From JAGLSB01 sp023135955 (lineage in GTDB: Bacteria; Bacteroidota; Bacteroidia; Bacteroidales; GCA-2748055): DNA of 29,448 bases. Every line of letters starts with the position of its first letter. Position 1 is the stretch's first letter. Position numbers and translations under genes: made by a program. Of this stretch, positions 1 through 9,549 are shown piece by piece. The stretch is from NCBI GenBank assembly GCA_030673645.1, contig DAOVIO010000030.1:1-29448 (forward strand), written 5' to 3'. The notes under the pieces are model-generated. The model searched no databases. It was not told where the DNA came from and saw only the letters and a program-made list of their open reading frames with translations.

Positions 1-919
1 TCCATTAAAGCCAGACTCAGAAATTATTTACAATGATCAACAAGGGAAAGAACTGGTATCGGTTAAGTTTGATGTTAACAATGGAACCAGGTCGCTCCTC
101 CCTCGTCCAATAAGTGCTGTATCTACAGTAGGAAAATATGCCTTAAGTCTCACTTATGGCAGGTTGAGTAGATTAAGAAAAGTGGTTGGTTATGCTAATG
201 CCGTTGATCCTTTTGCAAACGAAGCACATCCCGAAAAGGATGGTGTTTTCCTTATTGATTTGGAAACGAATAAATCAAAATTAATAGTAAGTATAGCCGA
301 TGTTTTTGAGAAATCGGTAGCTGAATATCCGGCTTTAGCGAAAAGACACATGTGGTTTAATCACACTGTAATTAATCCTTCCGGCAACAGATTTTTATTC
401 CTGGCAAGGTCAAGAAATGAACGAAATAATCTTGACTCCGCCATGTTCACGGCAAATATAGATGGAAGCGATTTAGCAATGGTAATTCCTTTTGGAACCG
501 GGGTTTCACATTTTGGATGGAGAAATAATGATGAAGTTATTGCAACATTTACCCCTCCCGGTGGGGAAAAGATGAAACACTACCTTTTTCCGGACAAAAC
601 AACAGATTATCAAGTTGTTGGCGATAATTTTATTATTGGTAACGGACATTGCACATTTACACCTGATGCACGTTGGATGGCAACCGACCGAAAAATTAAA
701 GAAAGTAATTCGCAATCCCTATGGCTTTTTGATATGGAGCTTAATAAGGGAATGATTCTTTGTAGTAAACCGGTGAATGATAGAAAATATTTCTCCGGCG
801 ATATCCGTTGTGATTTTCACCCACGTTGGAATCCTTCAGGAAACAAAATATGTTTCGATGCTATTGATACCGAAACTGGTACAAGACAAATGCATTTGGT
901 TGAATTCTTAACCAGCTAA
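1..919 (+). CDS. TolB/oligogalacturonate lyase-like beta-propeller protein, 5' end outside window
   Basis: The reading frame is open from base 2 to the TAA at 917-919, so about 305 C-terminal residues are visible; the first in-frame start-like codon (164) lies mid-domain and is not the true start. Propeller-blade signatures recur: a DGVFLIDLET strand, HTVINPSGNRFLFLAR, an FTANIDGSDL strand, GHCTFTPDARWMATD and FHPRWNPSGNKICFDA. The W-x-NH-x(4)-NPSG and GHC-x-F-x-PD patterns fit WD40-like/TolB propellers and the oligogalacturonate lyase family (Pectate_lyase22), which break down pectin fragments by beta-elimination. Which of these it is cannot be settled without the N-terminus. It converges on the export operon with a 30-base gap. 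The fold is fairly secure; the lyase activity is a guess. Confidence 0.65.
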   Translation, partial: PLKPDSEIIYNDQQGKELVSVKFDVNNGTRSLLPRPISAVSTVGKYALSLTYGRLSRLRKVVGYANAVDPFANEAHPEKDGVFLIDLETNKSKLIVSIADVFEKSVAEYPALAKRHMWFNHTVINPSGNRFLFLARSRNERNNLDSAMFTANIDGSDLAMVIPFGTGVSHFGWRNNDEVIATFTPPGGEKMKHYLFPDKTTDYQVVGDNFIIGNGHCTFTPDARWMATDRKIKESNSQSLWLFDMELNKGMILCSKPVNDRKYFSGDIRCDFHPRWNPSGNKICFDAIDTETGTRQMHLVEFLTS

Positions 920-949
920 AAATATCAATATAAGCTCGGAAAACATGAT

Positions 950-1663
950 TTACCTTAAAAATTTCTCCCGATTCTGAAGGTTCAGCAGTCCGAGAAGGAG
1001 AAATACAAAACTGGAAATACCGAGAATAATACGATTCTGCCGAATAGTTTCGAACCATATTATTTCATTCATATTGCCCGGGGTTCTAAATGGATTAAGG
1101 AAAAGATTCCATTTAGAGTAATCCAGCTCATCTGAGAGGATAAGGAATACTAATCCAAGAATGATCATTATAACCGCAGTTGCATTGCCATTTTTTACAA
1201 TTGTAGAAACGCAGAATCCCAGTGTTGAAATAAACAGGACAAGCACCATTAATTGTAAAACCATCTCAAATATAGGTATACTTACCAGAGCGTAATGTGC
1301 TATGGCAGCAAAGGGGAACAATAACACAAATACTATAACCTGAACCATAAGCATACGTACCAACCAGACTTTGTAGCGATAATCTGGTATGCCAAAAATT
1401 ATTTCAAGAGTTCTCTGATCCGCATCGTTTTGTATGCCAAAGGCAGTGGGATAGAATACCAGTAATATGGCCGGGAAGATAAGTAAATCATATACGTCGT
1501 GTAATCTCATATAGCTGTCATCGAAAGCATTAATAGTTCCGATAAGAAGGAAGAATCCTAAAGAGGCAAGAATAAAATATATAAACTTACCTCCAAATAC
1601 AATTCTCATATTATACCTTGCGAGGCTTAGAAGATTTCGCTGTATGTTACTATTCTTATTCAT
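950..1663 (-). CDS. ABC-2 type permease, small membrane subunit
   Basis: This 237-aa protein has about six hydrophobic segments (near residues 25-45, 60-78, 105-125, 130-150, 160-176 and 212-230) and almost no soluble domain, the layout of ABC-2 family permeases. An internal stretch, AFGIQNDADQRTLEIIFG-x-PDYRYKVWLVRM, matches the cytoplasmic coupling loop of that family, where extension of a region ending in RTLE precedes the next membrane pass. The ATG lies at 1661-1663. It is the last gene of the seven-gene minus-strand operon, 55 bases after the RND-ABC fusion gene. The likely partner is the ABC ATPase domain carried by that fusion, because the other ATPase already has its own permease next to it. 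The substrate is unknown. Confidence 0.75.
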   Translation of the reverse strand: MNKNSNIQRNLLSLARYNMRIVFGGKFIYFILASLGFFLLIGTINAFDDSYMRLHDVYDLLIFPAILLVFYPTAFGIQNDADQRTLEIIFGIPDYRYKVWLVRMLMVQVIVFVLLFPFAAIAHYALVSIPIFEMVLQLMVLVLFISTLGFCVSTIVKNGNATAVIMIILGLVFLILSDELDYSKWNLFLNPFRTPGNMNEIIWFETIRQNRIILGISSFVFLLLGLLNLQNREKFLR

Positions 1664-1718
1664 ATTTAGTCATCCCTTCATGTGATAAGCTTTTATCATG
1701 AATGTTTCATATTTTATT

Positions 1719-4700
1719 TCAGACCATTTGTTTTTTTGATCTCAGGAGCCATAGGTAGGCATCCTCCAGCAATGGATTTTCTTCCACTGCAGAATCAAAT
1801 GGTTTTTCCGCAGAAATGCACCTTACCCTTATCTGGTCATTATCTCGCATATGATGCATAACCAATAAATCTTTTGTTCTTTCTTCAAACTCTGCTGCAG
1901 GCAACATTACTTTCCAAACCTTACCTTTAGCAATGTCTGTCATCTCATGAGGAGTTCCGTTGAATAAAACTTCACCATCATTAATAACAGCCATTGTATT
2001 ACAGGAACTGGAGATATCCTCAATAATATGAGTGGAGAATATTACAATCCGGTTACGGCTGAGTTCAACCAGCAGGTTCCTGAATCGTATACGTTCTCTC
2101 GGATCAAGACCCGCAGTAGGTTCGTCAACTACTAGTATTCTTGGAAGGTGCAATAATACCTGTGCTATCCCAATTCTCTGTTTCATACCGCCCGAAAAGG
2201 ATCCAATCTTTTTATTGCGGCTTTCCCACATATGAACTGATTTAATGACTTCCTCTATCCTGGCTTTACGTACATCGGTATCTGTTAGTCCTTTTAGTAT
2301 TGCAAGGTAATCAAGATATCCTTCAGCAGTCATGTTTTCATACATTCCAAATTCCTGAGGCAAATATCCAATCAAGCCTTGCAATTCTTCACGCTTTTCC
2401 TGGGTATCGATACCATTAATCCAAATCTTTCCATAGCTCTGTTCAAGGATACCGCAGATGGTACGGATCATTGTTGATTTTCCTGCTCCATTCGGACCTA
2501 GTAACCCAAACATTCCGGTACCTATCTCAAGGGAAACTCCTCGTAATGCTTTAAATTTTTCTTTCTGGCTTCCAATGCCCGGTACTATTTTTACTAACCA
2601 TACAAACCAGCGGAAAACCGCAGCTGTTTGTTCTACCTTCAGGTCCTCAAAACGTATTTTATATGCAACAAATCTTATTGCCAATATCAGGTACCAGAAA
2701 CCGGCTATAACCAAGGTAAAGGCAAGGTTTTTCCATTCCTGGTAGAAGAGGATGAGAATCAGAATTGGACCCACATACCTTATGAATTCAAGTAACAAGC
2801 CAAGCCATTTATTTTTATAAAACTGACGAAAGCCTTGAATCACTATAAGTACAAAATACCAGACTGCTATCGATGCAATCAGTTTCCATGAAGCACTTAC
2901 AAGGTAAAACCAGGAAAAATAGATTAAAAATCCCAGCAGAGGTATTTGCCAGATCAGAGCCTGGAACCTTGGCGCAGGATCGTTCTGCTTCTGTTCTGCA
3001 AGTCTGCTCATCTTCACTCCGGCTCTATAATCGCGAACAGCCTTTCCGTCCCTGCCATATATTTTTACAAGATTAGCAATACTGATATGTAGTCTTTCAT
3101 CCTCAGATATGATACGGGTTTTCGCTTTTCGTAAGCTGGTTGTCACAAACCATAGTCCGGCAGGGATTCCCGCCACCACAAGTATTACACCCGCCATTTT
3201 CCAGATAAATGTTTCGACACCAAAAATAACAAAGAATAATCCAGCTATCTCCAGAACAAGCAAGAGAATTTTCATCCGAATATTAAGGGCTCTTATCCAG
3301 TTCAGTGAATGCTCTATGCCGTTATAAAGCATAGGTATAAAGACTAAAGTCAGAAGAGTACTTACAGTCAGGCCTCCAATAACCGTAACAGCAAATGGAG
3401 GTCCTATTGCTTTAACATACTCCGCTTTCCCCATTGCCAAAGGAAGCATAGCGACGCAGGTTGTCACAGCGGTAATCATAATAGGTCTTACTCTTGAGAG
3501 TCCGGCTAGCATAATGGCCCTGGTTCTCCTGTATCCTCTGTCTCTAAGAATATTGACAAAATCAATGAGAATAATACCATTATTCACCACCACTCCCAGC
3601 AAGATCAGGAATCCGGTTAAAGTATTTGCATTGAAAAGTGAATTCCCCGTGATCGTAAGAAAAAAGAATGATCCGATAGCAGCAAGGGGTATTGAGAATA
3701 ACAAAACAAAAGGTGTTACAAAAGATTCAAACACAATTGCAAGGATCATATATACCAGAAGAAGTGCTATGAGAAAAAGGTACTTGAATTCATCCAGTTC
3801 AGATTCTCCCTGAACCAGTTCAACAGCTACCCCTGGCGGAATACCGGCATTTTCAATAATATCCTGTATCTCCTCTCTGGCAAATTCCAGCAACTCTTTT
3901 GAATCGTAAACTTCCGCCTCATACCGGTAGCGTAATACGATCTGTTTTTCCTGATTTACCCTTGATATTTCACGCATCCCCCGGGAATAATAAATATCCG
4001 CAAAACTTTCCAGGTCATAGAGGTTTTCGTCATCCGAATCAGGGACTTCCAGAATCCTTAATTCGTCCATTGTTTTGTCTTCTTTTGCATCTTCCAGAAG
4101 GCTTTCATCATATTTTATCATGATTTCATATTCCTCTGTCCCCTGACTGAAAGTAATCCCAGAACCAATTTCATTCTGAAATGACCCCAGTTCACTATGC
4201 ACCTGATTTAGGGTAATATCATAATCCGTCATTAACCGGGTATTAAAATCAAGATGCACCTCTGGCTGGTTATCTTTGATAGAGAGGTTCGTACTGCGGA
4301 TATTCTCAAGCTCTTCTATATAAGATTCCAGGGCTTCTGCCACTTCAATCATCAGGCTAAAATCCTGACCTTTGAGCACCAGGTGTTCCTCATCTTCTCC
4401 GATACCCATTAATTTCTGAAAATCCATGCTACCACCGCCACCGCCACCGCGGCCACTCCTTGATCCACCACCGCTGGAAGGAGCAGACATACTAATATTT
4501 GCCGGAGCATTGTCATCCAAGCTACTCCCCAAATCATCGATTTCCTCATATATGGTTCCGAATGATTTTTTGTTGATATCGTAGTAATCCTCTTGTAGGA
4601 TAATTGTCACAACAGCTTCCTCCTCCTCAATATTTGCAACAACATCCTTTATCTCTTCAATTCCTGTAAGTCCGGCTTCAAATTCTGCTACTAATTTATC

Positions 4701-6419
4701 AGTTGTTTCCAAAGTACTCCCGCTGCTCATAGTAAAATAAACCTTAATCTGGTCGGTTTCCAGACTGGATAACTTATTTACAGAAACAGACATACTGGCC
4801 AAAATAGTAACAAAGAAAAGAACCAGTACCCCTATTATTGTTGGGGCAGGATTTCTCAGGGCTGTTTTCAGAAGAAATAGATATAGTCGAATAGCCCTGC
4901 TATCAAGTGACACTTTCTGGTAAACATCTTTGGCCTTCCCCGTTTTTCGAGCTATTATTTTATGTACAACCATAGGAATCAGGAGGAGTGAGACCAGAAG
5001 AGATACTGCAAGAGTTGATATTATCGATACTCCAATATGTTTCCCTAATAGCTGAATCAGGTAATTAGTGGAGAAAACAAAAGGTATAAACACCGCTATT
5101 GTTGTAAGAGTTGCAGCCAATATTGACCGCCAGACTTCACTTGTTCCTTCCAGAACTGCTTCCGAGGGTTTGTAACCAAGGGTTCTGAGCCTGTATATAT
5201 TTTCCAGCACAACTACCGAAGTATCCAGCAACATTCCTACTGCCAGGGCAATTCCAACCAGGGTAAGGCTATTTATGGAAACATCAAAACCGAAAAAGAA
5301 ATTAAATGCAGAATAGATTGAGACAGGCATTGCCAATGCTACTACAATTACCAGGCTTATATTACGTAAAAACACCCATAGAATAAAAATAGCCAGCAGT
5401 CCTCCCGTCAGGGCTAGATTAATGATCTGATTAATATTATCCTCCATTAATTCAGCGGCATCTTCCTGCACTATGATTTCAATATCGTAAGCTTCAAATT
5501 TTTTATTTAGTTTTTCCAGGTCCTCATTTATATTATGGGCTAGATCAATTATATTTGCCTGAGCATCATTGATAACCATAAGAGTGATAGCAGCCTTGCC
5601 ATTTACTCTACTTATGGATTCTACATCCTTGTTCCCATAAAATACTTCAGCAATATCCTTCAATTGAACAGGATTTCTTCCTCTTCCTACTACCAAATCC
5701 TCGATTTGAGTAATGTCCTGATATTCTGCGTTCAGATAAACAAAGAAACGTTCCCCTTCTTCCTTAATAGTTCCTCCGTACTGCCGGACATTCATATTTC
5801 TGGACAGTATGCTCCTTACTCTTGTGGGAGCAATACCATATGCATCACATGCAGCTTTGTTGAGAATTACATCCACTGACTTTTGCTGACCTCCATATAC
5901 ATTTATAGCAGCCACTCCATCAATGTTTTCAAGTTCAGGTGTAATTCTCTGATCGACAAAATTTCTGATTCTGTCTTCATCTCCAGATCCTCTTACCTGC
6001 ATTGTCATGAGAATATTTGACATCTGCTCTGTATCAACCTTAATAACACGCAAATTGAATTCATCGGGTAGTTCTTTGCTCAGTGATGCAATGCGTTCAT
6101 CAAGCTTCAGATAGGCATATTTTAGATCCGTATTGTTCCTATAATATATATAAACCGTTCCCCTTTTTCTGTTAGCCGAGGATTCAATAAGTTCAATATT
6201 CTCCAGTCCTGCAATAGCAGATTCCACAGGAATAATTGCATTTTGCTCCATGTATTCAGGAGTGACTTCAGTTCTGGACGTCACCTGAACATAAAGCATC
6301 GGTAATTCAGCATTGGGGAACATTTCCATCTTAAGCTGCTTATAGGAAATATAGCCAAGCATGGTGCTGGCTATAAACAGCATGGAAATCAATATTTTCC
6401 TTTTGATAATGAAGTTCAT
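1719..6419 (-). CDS. RND efflux pump fused to extra membrane segments and an ABC ATPase domain
   Basis: This is a 1566-aa single open frame with an ATG at 6417-6419. Residues 1 to about 1035 form a full RND permease of the AcrB/MdtBC type. They comprise TM1 near 8-26, two large periplasmic regions, TM4 with the proton-relay Asp399 in GMLLDTSVVVLEN, and TM10 with VVVNNGIILIDF near 945, lacking the AcrB Lys. Residues about 1040-1260 add some six more hydrophobic segments. Residues about 1280-1566 are an ABC ATPase: Walker A GPNGAGKST 1308-1316, signature FSGGM near 1408-1412, Walker B with D1432/E1433, H-loop His1464. Ordinary RND pumps are about 1000-1050 aa. A Gly/Ser/Arg-rich stretch lies in the second periplasmic region (about 645-667). 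The gene begins 2 bases after the first RND gene, as in paired MdtB/MdtC-type pumps. No frameshift or stop separates the parts. Domain calls are secure; coupling of ATP hydrolysis to RND transport is inference. Confidence 0.9.
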   Translation of the reverse strand: MNFIIKRKILISMLFIASTMLGYISYKQLKMEMFPNAELPMLYVQVTSRTEVTPEYMEQNAIIPVESAIAGLENIELIESSANRKRGTVYIYYRNNTDLKYAYLKLDERIASLSKELPDEFNLRVIKVDTEQMSNILMTMQVRGSGDEDRIRNFVDQRITPELENIDGVAAINVYGGQQKSVDVILNKAACDAYGIAPTRVRSILSRNMNVRQYGGTIKEEGERFFVYLNAEYQDITQIEDLVVGRGRNPVQLKDIAEVFYGNKDVESISRVNGKAAITLMVINDAQANIIDLAHNINEDLEKLNKKFEAYDIEIIVQEDAAELMEDNINQIINLALTGGLLAIFILWVFLRNISLVIVVALAMPVSIYSAFNFFFGFDVSINSLTLVGIALAVGMLLDTSVVVLENIYRLRTLGYKPSEAVLEGTSEVWRSILAATLTTIAVFIPFVFSTNYLIQLLGKHIGVSIISTLAVSLLVSLLLIPMVVHKIIARKTGKAKDVYQKVSLDSRAIRLYLFLLKTALRNPAPTIIGVLVLFFVTILASMSVSVNKLSSLETDQIKVYFTMSSGSTLETTDKLVAEFEAGLTGIEEIKDVVANIEEEEAVVTIILQEDYYDINKKSFGTIYEEIDDLGSSLDDNAPANISMSAPSSGGGSRSGRGGGGGGSMDFQKLMGIGEDEEHLVLKGQDFSLMIEVAEALESYIEELENIRSTNLSIKDNQPEVHLDFNTRLMTDYDITLNQVHSELGSFQNEIGSGITFSQGTEEYEIMIKYDESLLEDAKEDKTMDELRILEVPDSDDENLYDLESFADIYYSRGMREISRVNQEKQIVLRYRYEAEVYDSKELLEFAREEIQDIIENAGIPPGVAVELVQGESELDEFKYLFLIALLLVYMILAIVFESFVTPFVLLFSIPLAAIGSFFFLTITGNSLFNANTLTGFLILLGVVVNNGIILIDFVNILRDRGYRRTRAIMLAGLSRVRPIMITAVTTCVAMLPLAMGKAEYVKAIGPPFAVTVIGGLTVSTLLTLVFIPMLYNGIEHSLNWIRALNIRMKILLLVLEIAGLFFVIFGVETFIWKMAGVILVVAGIPAGLWFVTTSLRKAKTRIISEDERLHISIANLVKIYGRDGKAVRDYRAGVKMSRLAEQKQNDPAPRFQALIWQIPLLGFLIYFSWFYLVSASWKLIASIAVWYFVLIVIQGFRQFYKNKWLGLLLEFIRYVGPILILILFYQEWKNLAFTLVIAGFWYLILAIRFVAYKIRFEDLKVEQTAAVFRWFVWLVKIVPGIGSQKEKFKALRGVSLEIGTGMFGLLGPNGAGKSTMIRTICGILEQSYGKIWINGIDTQEKREELQGLIGYLPQEFGMYENMTAEGYLDYLAILKGLTDTDVRKARIEEVIKSVHMWESRNKKIGSFSGGMKQRIGIAQVLLHLPRILVVDEPTAGLDPRERIRFRNLLVELSRNRIVIFSTHIIEDISSSCNTMAVINDGEVLFNGTPHEMTDIAKGKVWKVMLPAAEFEERTKDLLVMHHMRDNDQIRVRCISAEKPFDSAVEENPLLEDAYLWLLRSKKQMV

Positions 6420-6421
6420 TT

Positions 6422-9400
6422 CTATTTCCCCGGATTCTTAGATTTAGACCATCTGAGTTCCATTTGCCCAAAAAGCATATAAATACATGGTATTACTACC
6501 AGGGTGAGCAAAGTGGAGGTTATTAGCCCACCAATCACCGCCCAGGCCATTGGAGATCGCAATGAAGCACTTTCTCCAAAACCAAATGTGAGAGGCAACA
6601 GGGCAAGTATGGTTGTCAATGTTGTCATGATAATAGGTCTGATCCGCCTCTGTCCGGCCATAATTATAGAATCTATCAGCTTCATACCACTTTTTCGGAA
6701 CTGGTTAATTGCATCGACCAATATTATGGAATCATTAACAGCGATCCCCACCAGCATAATTATACCAATTAAAGCCATAATATTCATTGCTTTGCCCTGA
6801 AAGTAGAATATGGCTATTGCTCCAACCACAGAAAGTGGAACCGTTAACAAAATAGTAAATGGATGTATCAGATTCTCGAACTGTGAGGCCAGAACCATGT
6901 ATACCAAAACCAACGATAATAAAAGAGCAAATGCAAGACTGCTCATAGATTCCTTTCTAAGAGCTTCTTCTCCCGATATATAGTACTTGTAATCAGGTTG
7001 GAAATTCACTGTTGCCAAATGGCTATTTATAGTTTCAGCCATTTTATCAAGAGGGATATCCCTGTTCAGGTCAGCTGTGATTTTAACAATCCGATTCTGG
7101 TTATTATGCAAAATCTCCTTAGGGGAATTTCCGATGCTTATCTCGGCAATCTCCCGTAGTAATACCTCGCTGTTATTAACTTCAATAGTTAGTGTTTCCA
7201 GTTCTTTCAAACTGATCTCATTAAGCCTGACTGTTATGTCTTTGAGTTCTCCTTTCACGCTCATTTGTCCGGCGCTACTCCCCTGAAGTTTTTCGCTCAC
7301 CCTGTTTATCAGGGTATTTACATCAATATTCATCAATCCGGCCCGATAACGATCAATCTTTATATCTACTTCCGGTGCACCTCCTTCAACAGAGGAAGAA
7401 ATGTTTTGCAGACCATCGATCTTCACCAGCTCATTCATAACCAGCACGCTCATATCTTCAAGAATGGACATTTCATCACCACTGATTTCTATAGCCAGGG
7501 GAGCTTCATCGGTACCCAGGATTGATTGAAGTGCAGTTTCTTCCTGCCGGCAAACTAATTCAATATTCTCGTTTTCAGAAAACATATTAGTAAGACTACT
7601 GATTATTGAGGCCGTAGAAATCTCTCCGTCTCGTATTAGCTTTACCTTTATTGTTGACATATTCTGATCATCGAAAATATTTCCTCCTGCGGTTGAGAGT
7701 CCTGAAGTTGGACCAATCTCACTGTAAATAAGATCGATCTCTCCCGGGGCAAGTTCCCTTACCATTCCCTCAACACTCTCAACGGCTCCGACTGTTCTTT
7801 CAAGCCTTGTGCCTTCTGGCATTTTGAGATCTACATAAAATTCACGTGTTTCAGATTTTGGCATGAATTCACTTCCAATCTGCTGAAGCATCAGCCATCC
7901 TGAAGCAATCAGAAGAAGCGCTCCCGATAGAACCCATAATTTATATTTGAGTATCTTCTCCAGAAAACGCCCGTAGCCATTAAACTGGATGGATTTTCTT
8001 ATTTTTCCTTCAAAGGGTGATTTCTTCCTGTACAAACGGGAATAAAGCATGGGTATGATAAGAATGGCCACTACGAGAGAACAAAGCAGTGAAAATGCTA
8101 CAGTAAATGCCTGTTCTCGAAATAATTCACCTGCAGCACCGTGCATGTATACGATGGGGATAAAGACTACGATGGTTGTAAGTGTGGAGGCAATAATTGC
8201 TCCCCCAACCTGGGAGGTTCCTGTTATAGCTGATTCACTTGCTGATTTTCCCTCCTCATGATTTCTGAAAATATTTTCGAGTACCACAATAGCATTGTCA
8301 ACCAACATCCCAGCCCCCAGCGCGAGACCACCAAGGGTCATAATATTTAATGTCAGGTCAGCGAAATACATCAAGGAAAAAGTGGCGATAATGGAAATAG
8401 GAATGGCAGCACTTACGATGGCGGTGGGTCCAATCCGCCGTAAAAAGATAAGCAAAACAAATACCGCCAGAATAATACCACTGATAGCGCTATCCCTTAC
8501 CTCTCCAATGGCTCCCGAAACAAATTCACCCTGATCCTCAACGATAGTAAATGTAAATCCGGGCAATGCTTTTTCCATCTTATCCAAAGCTAGCCTTAAT
8601 TCGTCTACTGCTTTAACAGTATTATACCGCATTTCTTTATATATGCTGAGTCCAACACAGGATTCGCCATTCAGCCTGACCGAATTTTCAAGATCTTTGG
8701 CCTTGTATGATATGCTTGCAACATCTCTCAACAGAACAGGTACTCTTTTTCCTGCGGCCTCAGAATCTGGTGCTGAAATTTTAACAATGATATTTTCAAG
8801 ATCGCTGATCTGTTCAATCTCACTAAGTCCACGTACAATATAGCGTTTCCCCATTTCAACGATGGATCCGCCAGACACATTCTGATTAAAATTCTGTATC
8901 CTGCCGGAAATGGTTGCAAGATCTATGTTATATGATTTAAGCAGATAGTCGCTGGTTTCAATCAGCACTTCCATTTCTTCAACACCGTCTATATCAACAT
9001 CTGCAATTCCTTCAAGTCTTATTAATTCGTTTCTAATGTAGTTTTCTGCAACTTTTCGAAGTTCATTGAGATCGTCTGTCTCAGTGTGTTGCAGAGCAAC
9101 TAGCATTACCGGATCAGCATTGGGGTCGTGCTGAGTAATATTTAGCTCTTCCAGATCATTATCCTGGTTCAATGCTGAGAGTGCTTTGGAAAGATCCAGA
9201 AATGCTTCATCCATATCTTTGTCCCAACTATACTCCACCTCAATCTGTGCAACTCCGACACGGGAAACAGATGATACATTAACAACTCCACTTTGCCTTA
9301 TTGCCAAGGCTTCCACTCTTTCGACAAACTTTTCTTCCATCTCCTCAGGTGGACGCTCTCCTGCTTTCAGTTCGATGAATAAGCGTGGACTGTTAAGGTC

Positions 9401-9520
9401 CGGGAACAAGTCTATTCCCAGTTTATCAAATGAAATATATCCCAGAAGCAAGGTGGCAAGTATAATCATGCTCACTGAAACAGGATATTTAACTGAGAAT
9501 TGTGTTATTGATTTTAACAT
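6422..9520 (-). CDS. RND family efflux transporter permease
   Basis: At 1032 aa this is the standard length for a resistance-nodulation-division inner-membrane pump, which uses proton influx to push substrates through a membrane-fusion protein and outer-membrane factor. TM1 lies near residues 12-30, and two large periplasmic regions separate two bundles of six membrane helices. TM4 carries GGLALGAGMLVDNAIVVLEN with Asp408. TM10 has VGIAVNDSIILVD, with Asp930 in place of the AcrB lysine, as in the many Bacteroidota RND proteins of the VDN type. It lies 29 bases after the membrane-fusion gene and 2 bases before the RND-ABC fusion gene, so the two RND proteins are likely co-translated and may assemble together like MdtB/MdtC. 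The ATG is at 9518-9520. The substrate cannot be read from the sequence. Confidence 0.93.
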   Translation of the reverse strand: MLKSITQFSVKYPVSVSMIILATLLLGYISFDKLGIDLFPDLNSPRLFIELKAGERPPEEMEEKFVERVEALAIRQSGVVNVSSVSRVGVAQIEVEYSWDKDMDEAFLDLSKALSALNQDNDLEELNITQHDPNADPVMLVALQHTETDDLNELRKVAENYIRNELIRLEGIADVDIDGVEEMEVLIETSDYLLKSYNIDLATISGRIQNFNQNVSGGSIVEMGKRYIVRGLSEIEQISDLENIIVKISAPDSEAAGKRVPVLLRDVASISYKAKDLENSVRLNGESCVGLSIYKEMRYNTVKAVDELRLALDKMEKALPGFTFTIVEDQGEFVSGAIGEVRDSAISGIILAVFVLLIFLRRIGPTAIVSAAIPISIIATFSLMYFADLTLNIMTLGGLALGAGMLVDNAIVVLENIFRNHEEGKSASESAITGTSQVGGAIIASTLTTIVVFIPIVYMHGAAGELFREQAFTVAFSLLCSLVVAILIIPMLYSRLYRKKSPFEGKIRKSIQFNGYGRFLEKILKYKLWVLSGALLLIASGWLMLQQIGSEFMPKSETREFYVDLKMPEGTRLERTVGAVESVEGMVRELAPGEIDLIYSEIGPTSGLSTAGGNIFDDQNMSTIKVKLIRDGEISTASIISSLTNMFSENENIELVCRQEETALQSILGTDEAPLAIEISGDEMSILEDMSVLVMNELVKIDGLQNISSSVEGGAPEVDIKIDRYRAGLMNIDVNTLINRVSEKLQGSSAGQMSVKGELKDITVRLNEISLKELETLTIEVNNSEVLLREIAEISIGNSPKEILHNNQNRIVKITADLNRDIPLDKMAETINSHLATVNFQPDYKYYISGEEALRKESMSSLAFALLLSLVLVYMVLASQFENLIHPFTILLTVPLSVVGAIAIFYFQGKAMNIMALIGIIMLVGIAVNDSIILVDAINQFRKSGMKLIDSIIMAGQRRIRPIIMTTLTTILALLPLTFGFGESASLRSPMAWAVIGGLITSTLLTLVVIPCIYMLFGQMELRWSKSKNPGK

Positions 9521-9549
9521 AGCTGCTTAAGTTTATTGCTCAAGGAATA

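Noticed and set aside
6504..6800. Long antisense open frames over the RND genes (for example 6504-6800 and 3514-3813)
   Set aside because: They mirror the strong codon pattern of the real pumps on the other strand and show no domain of their own.
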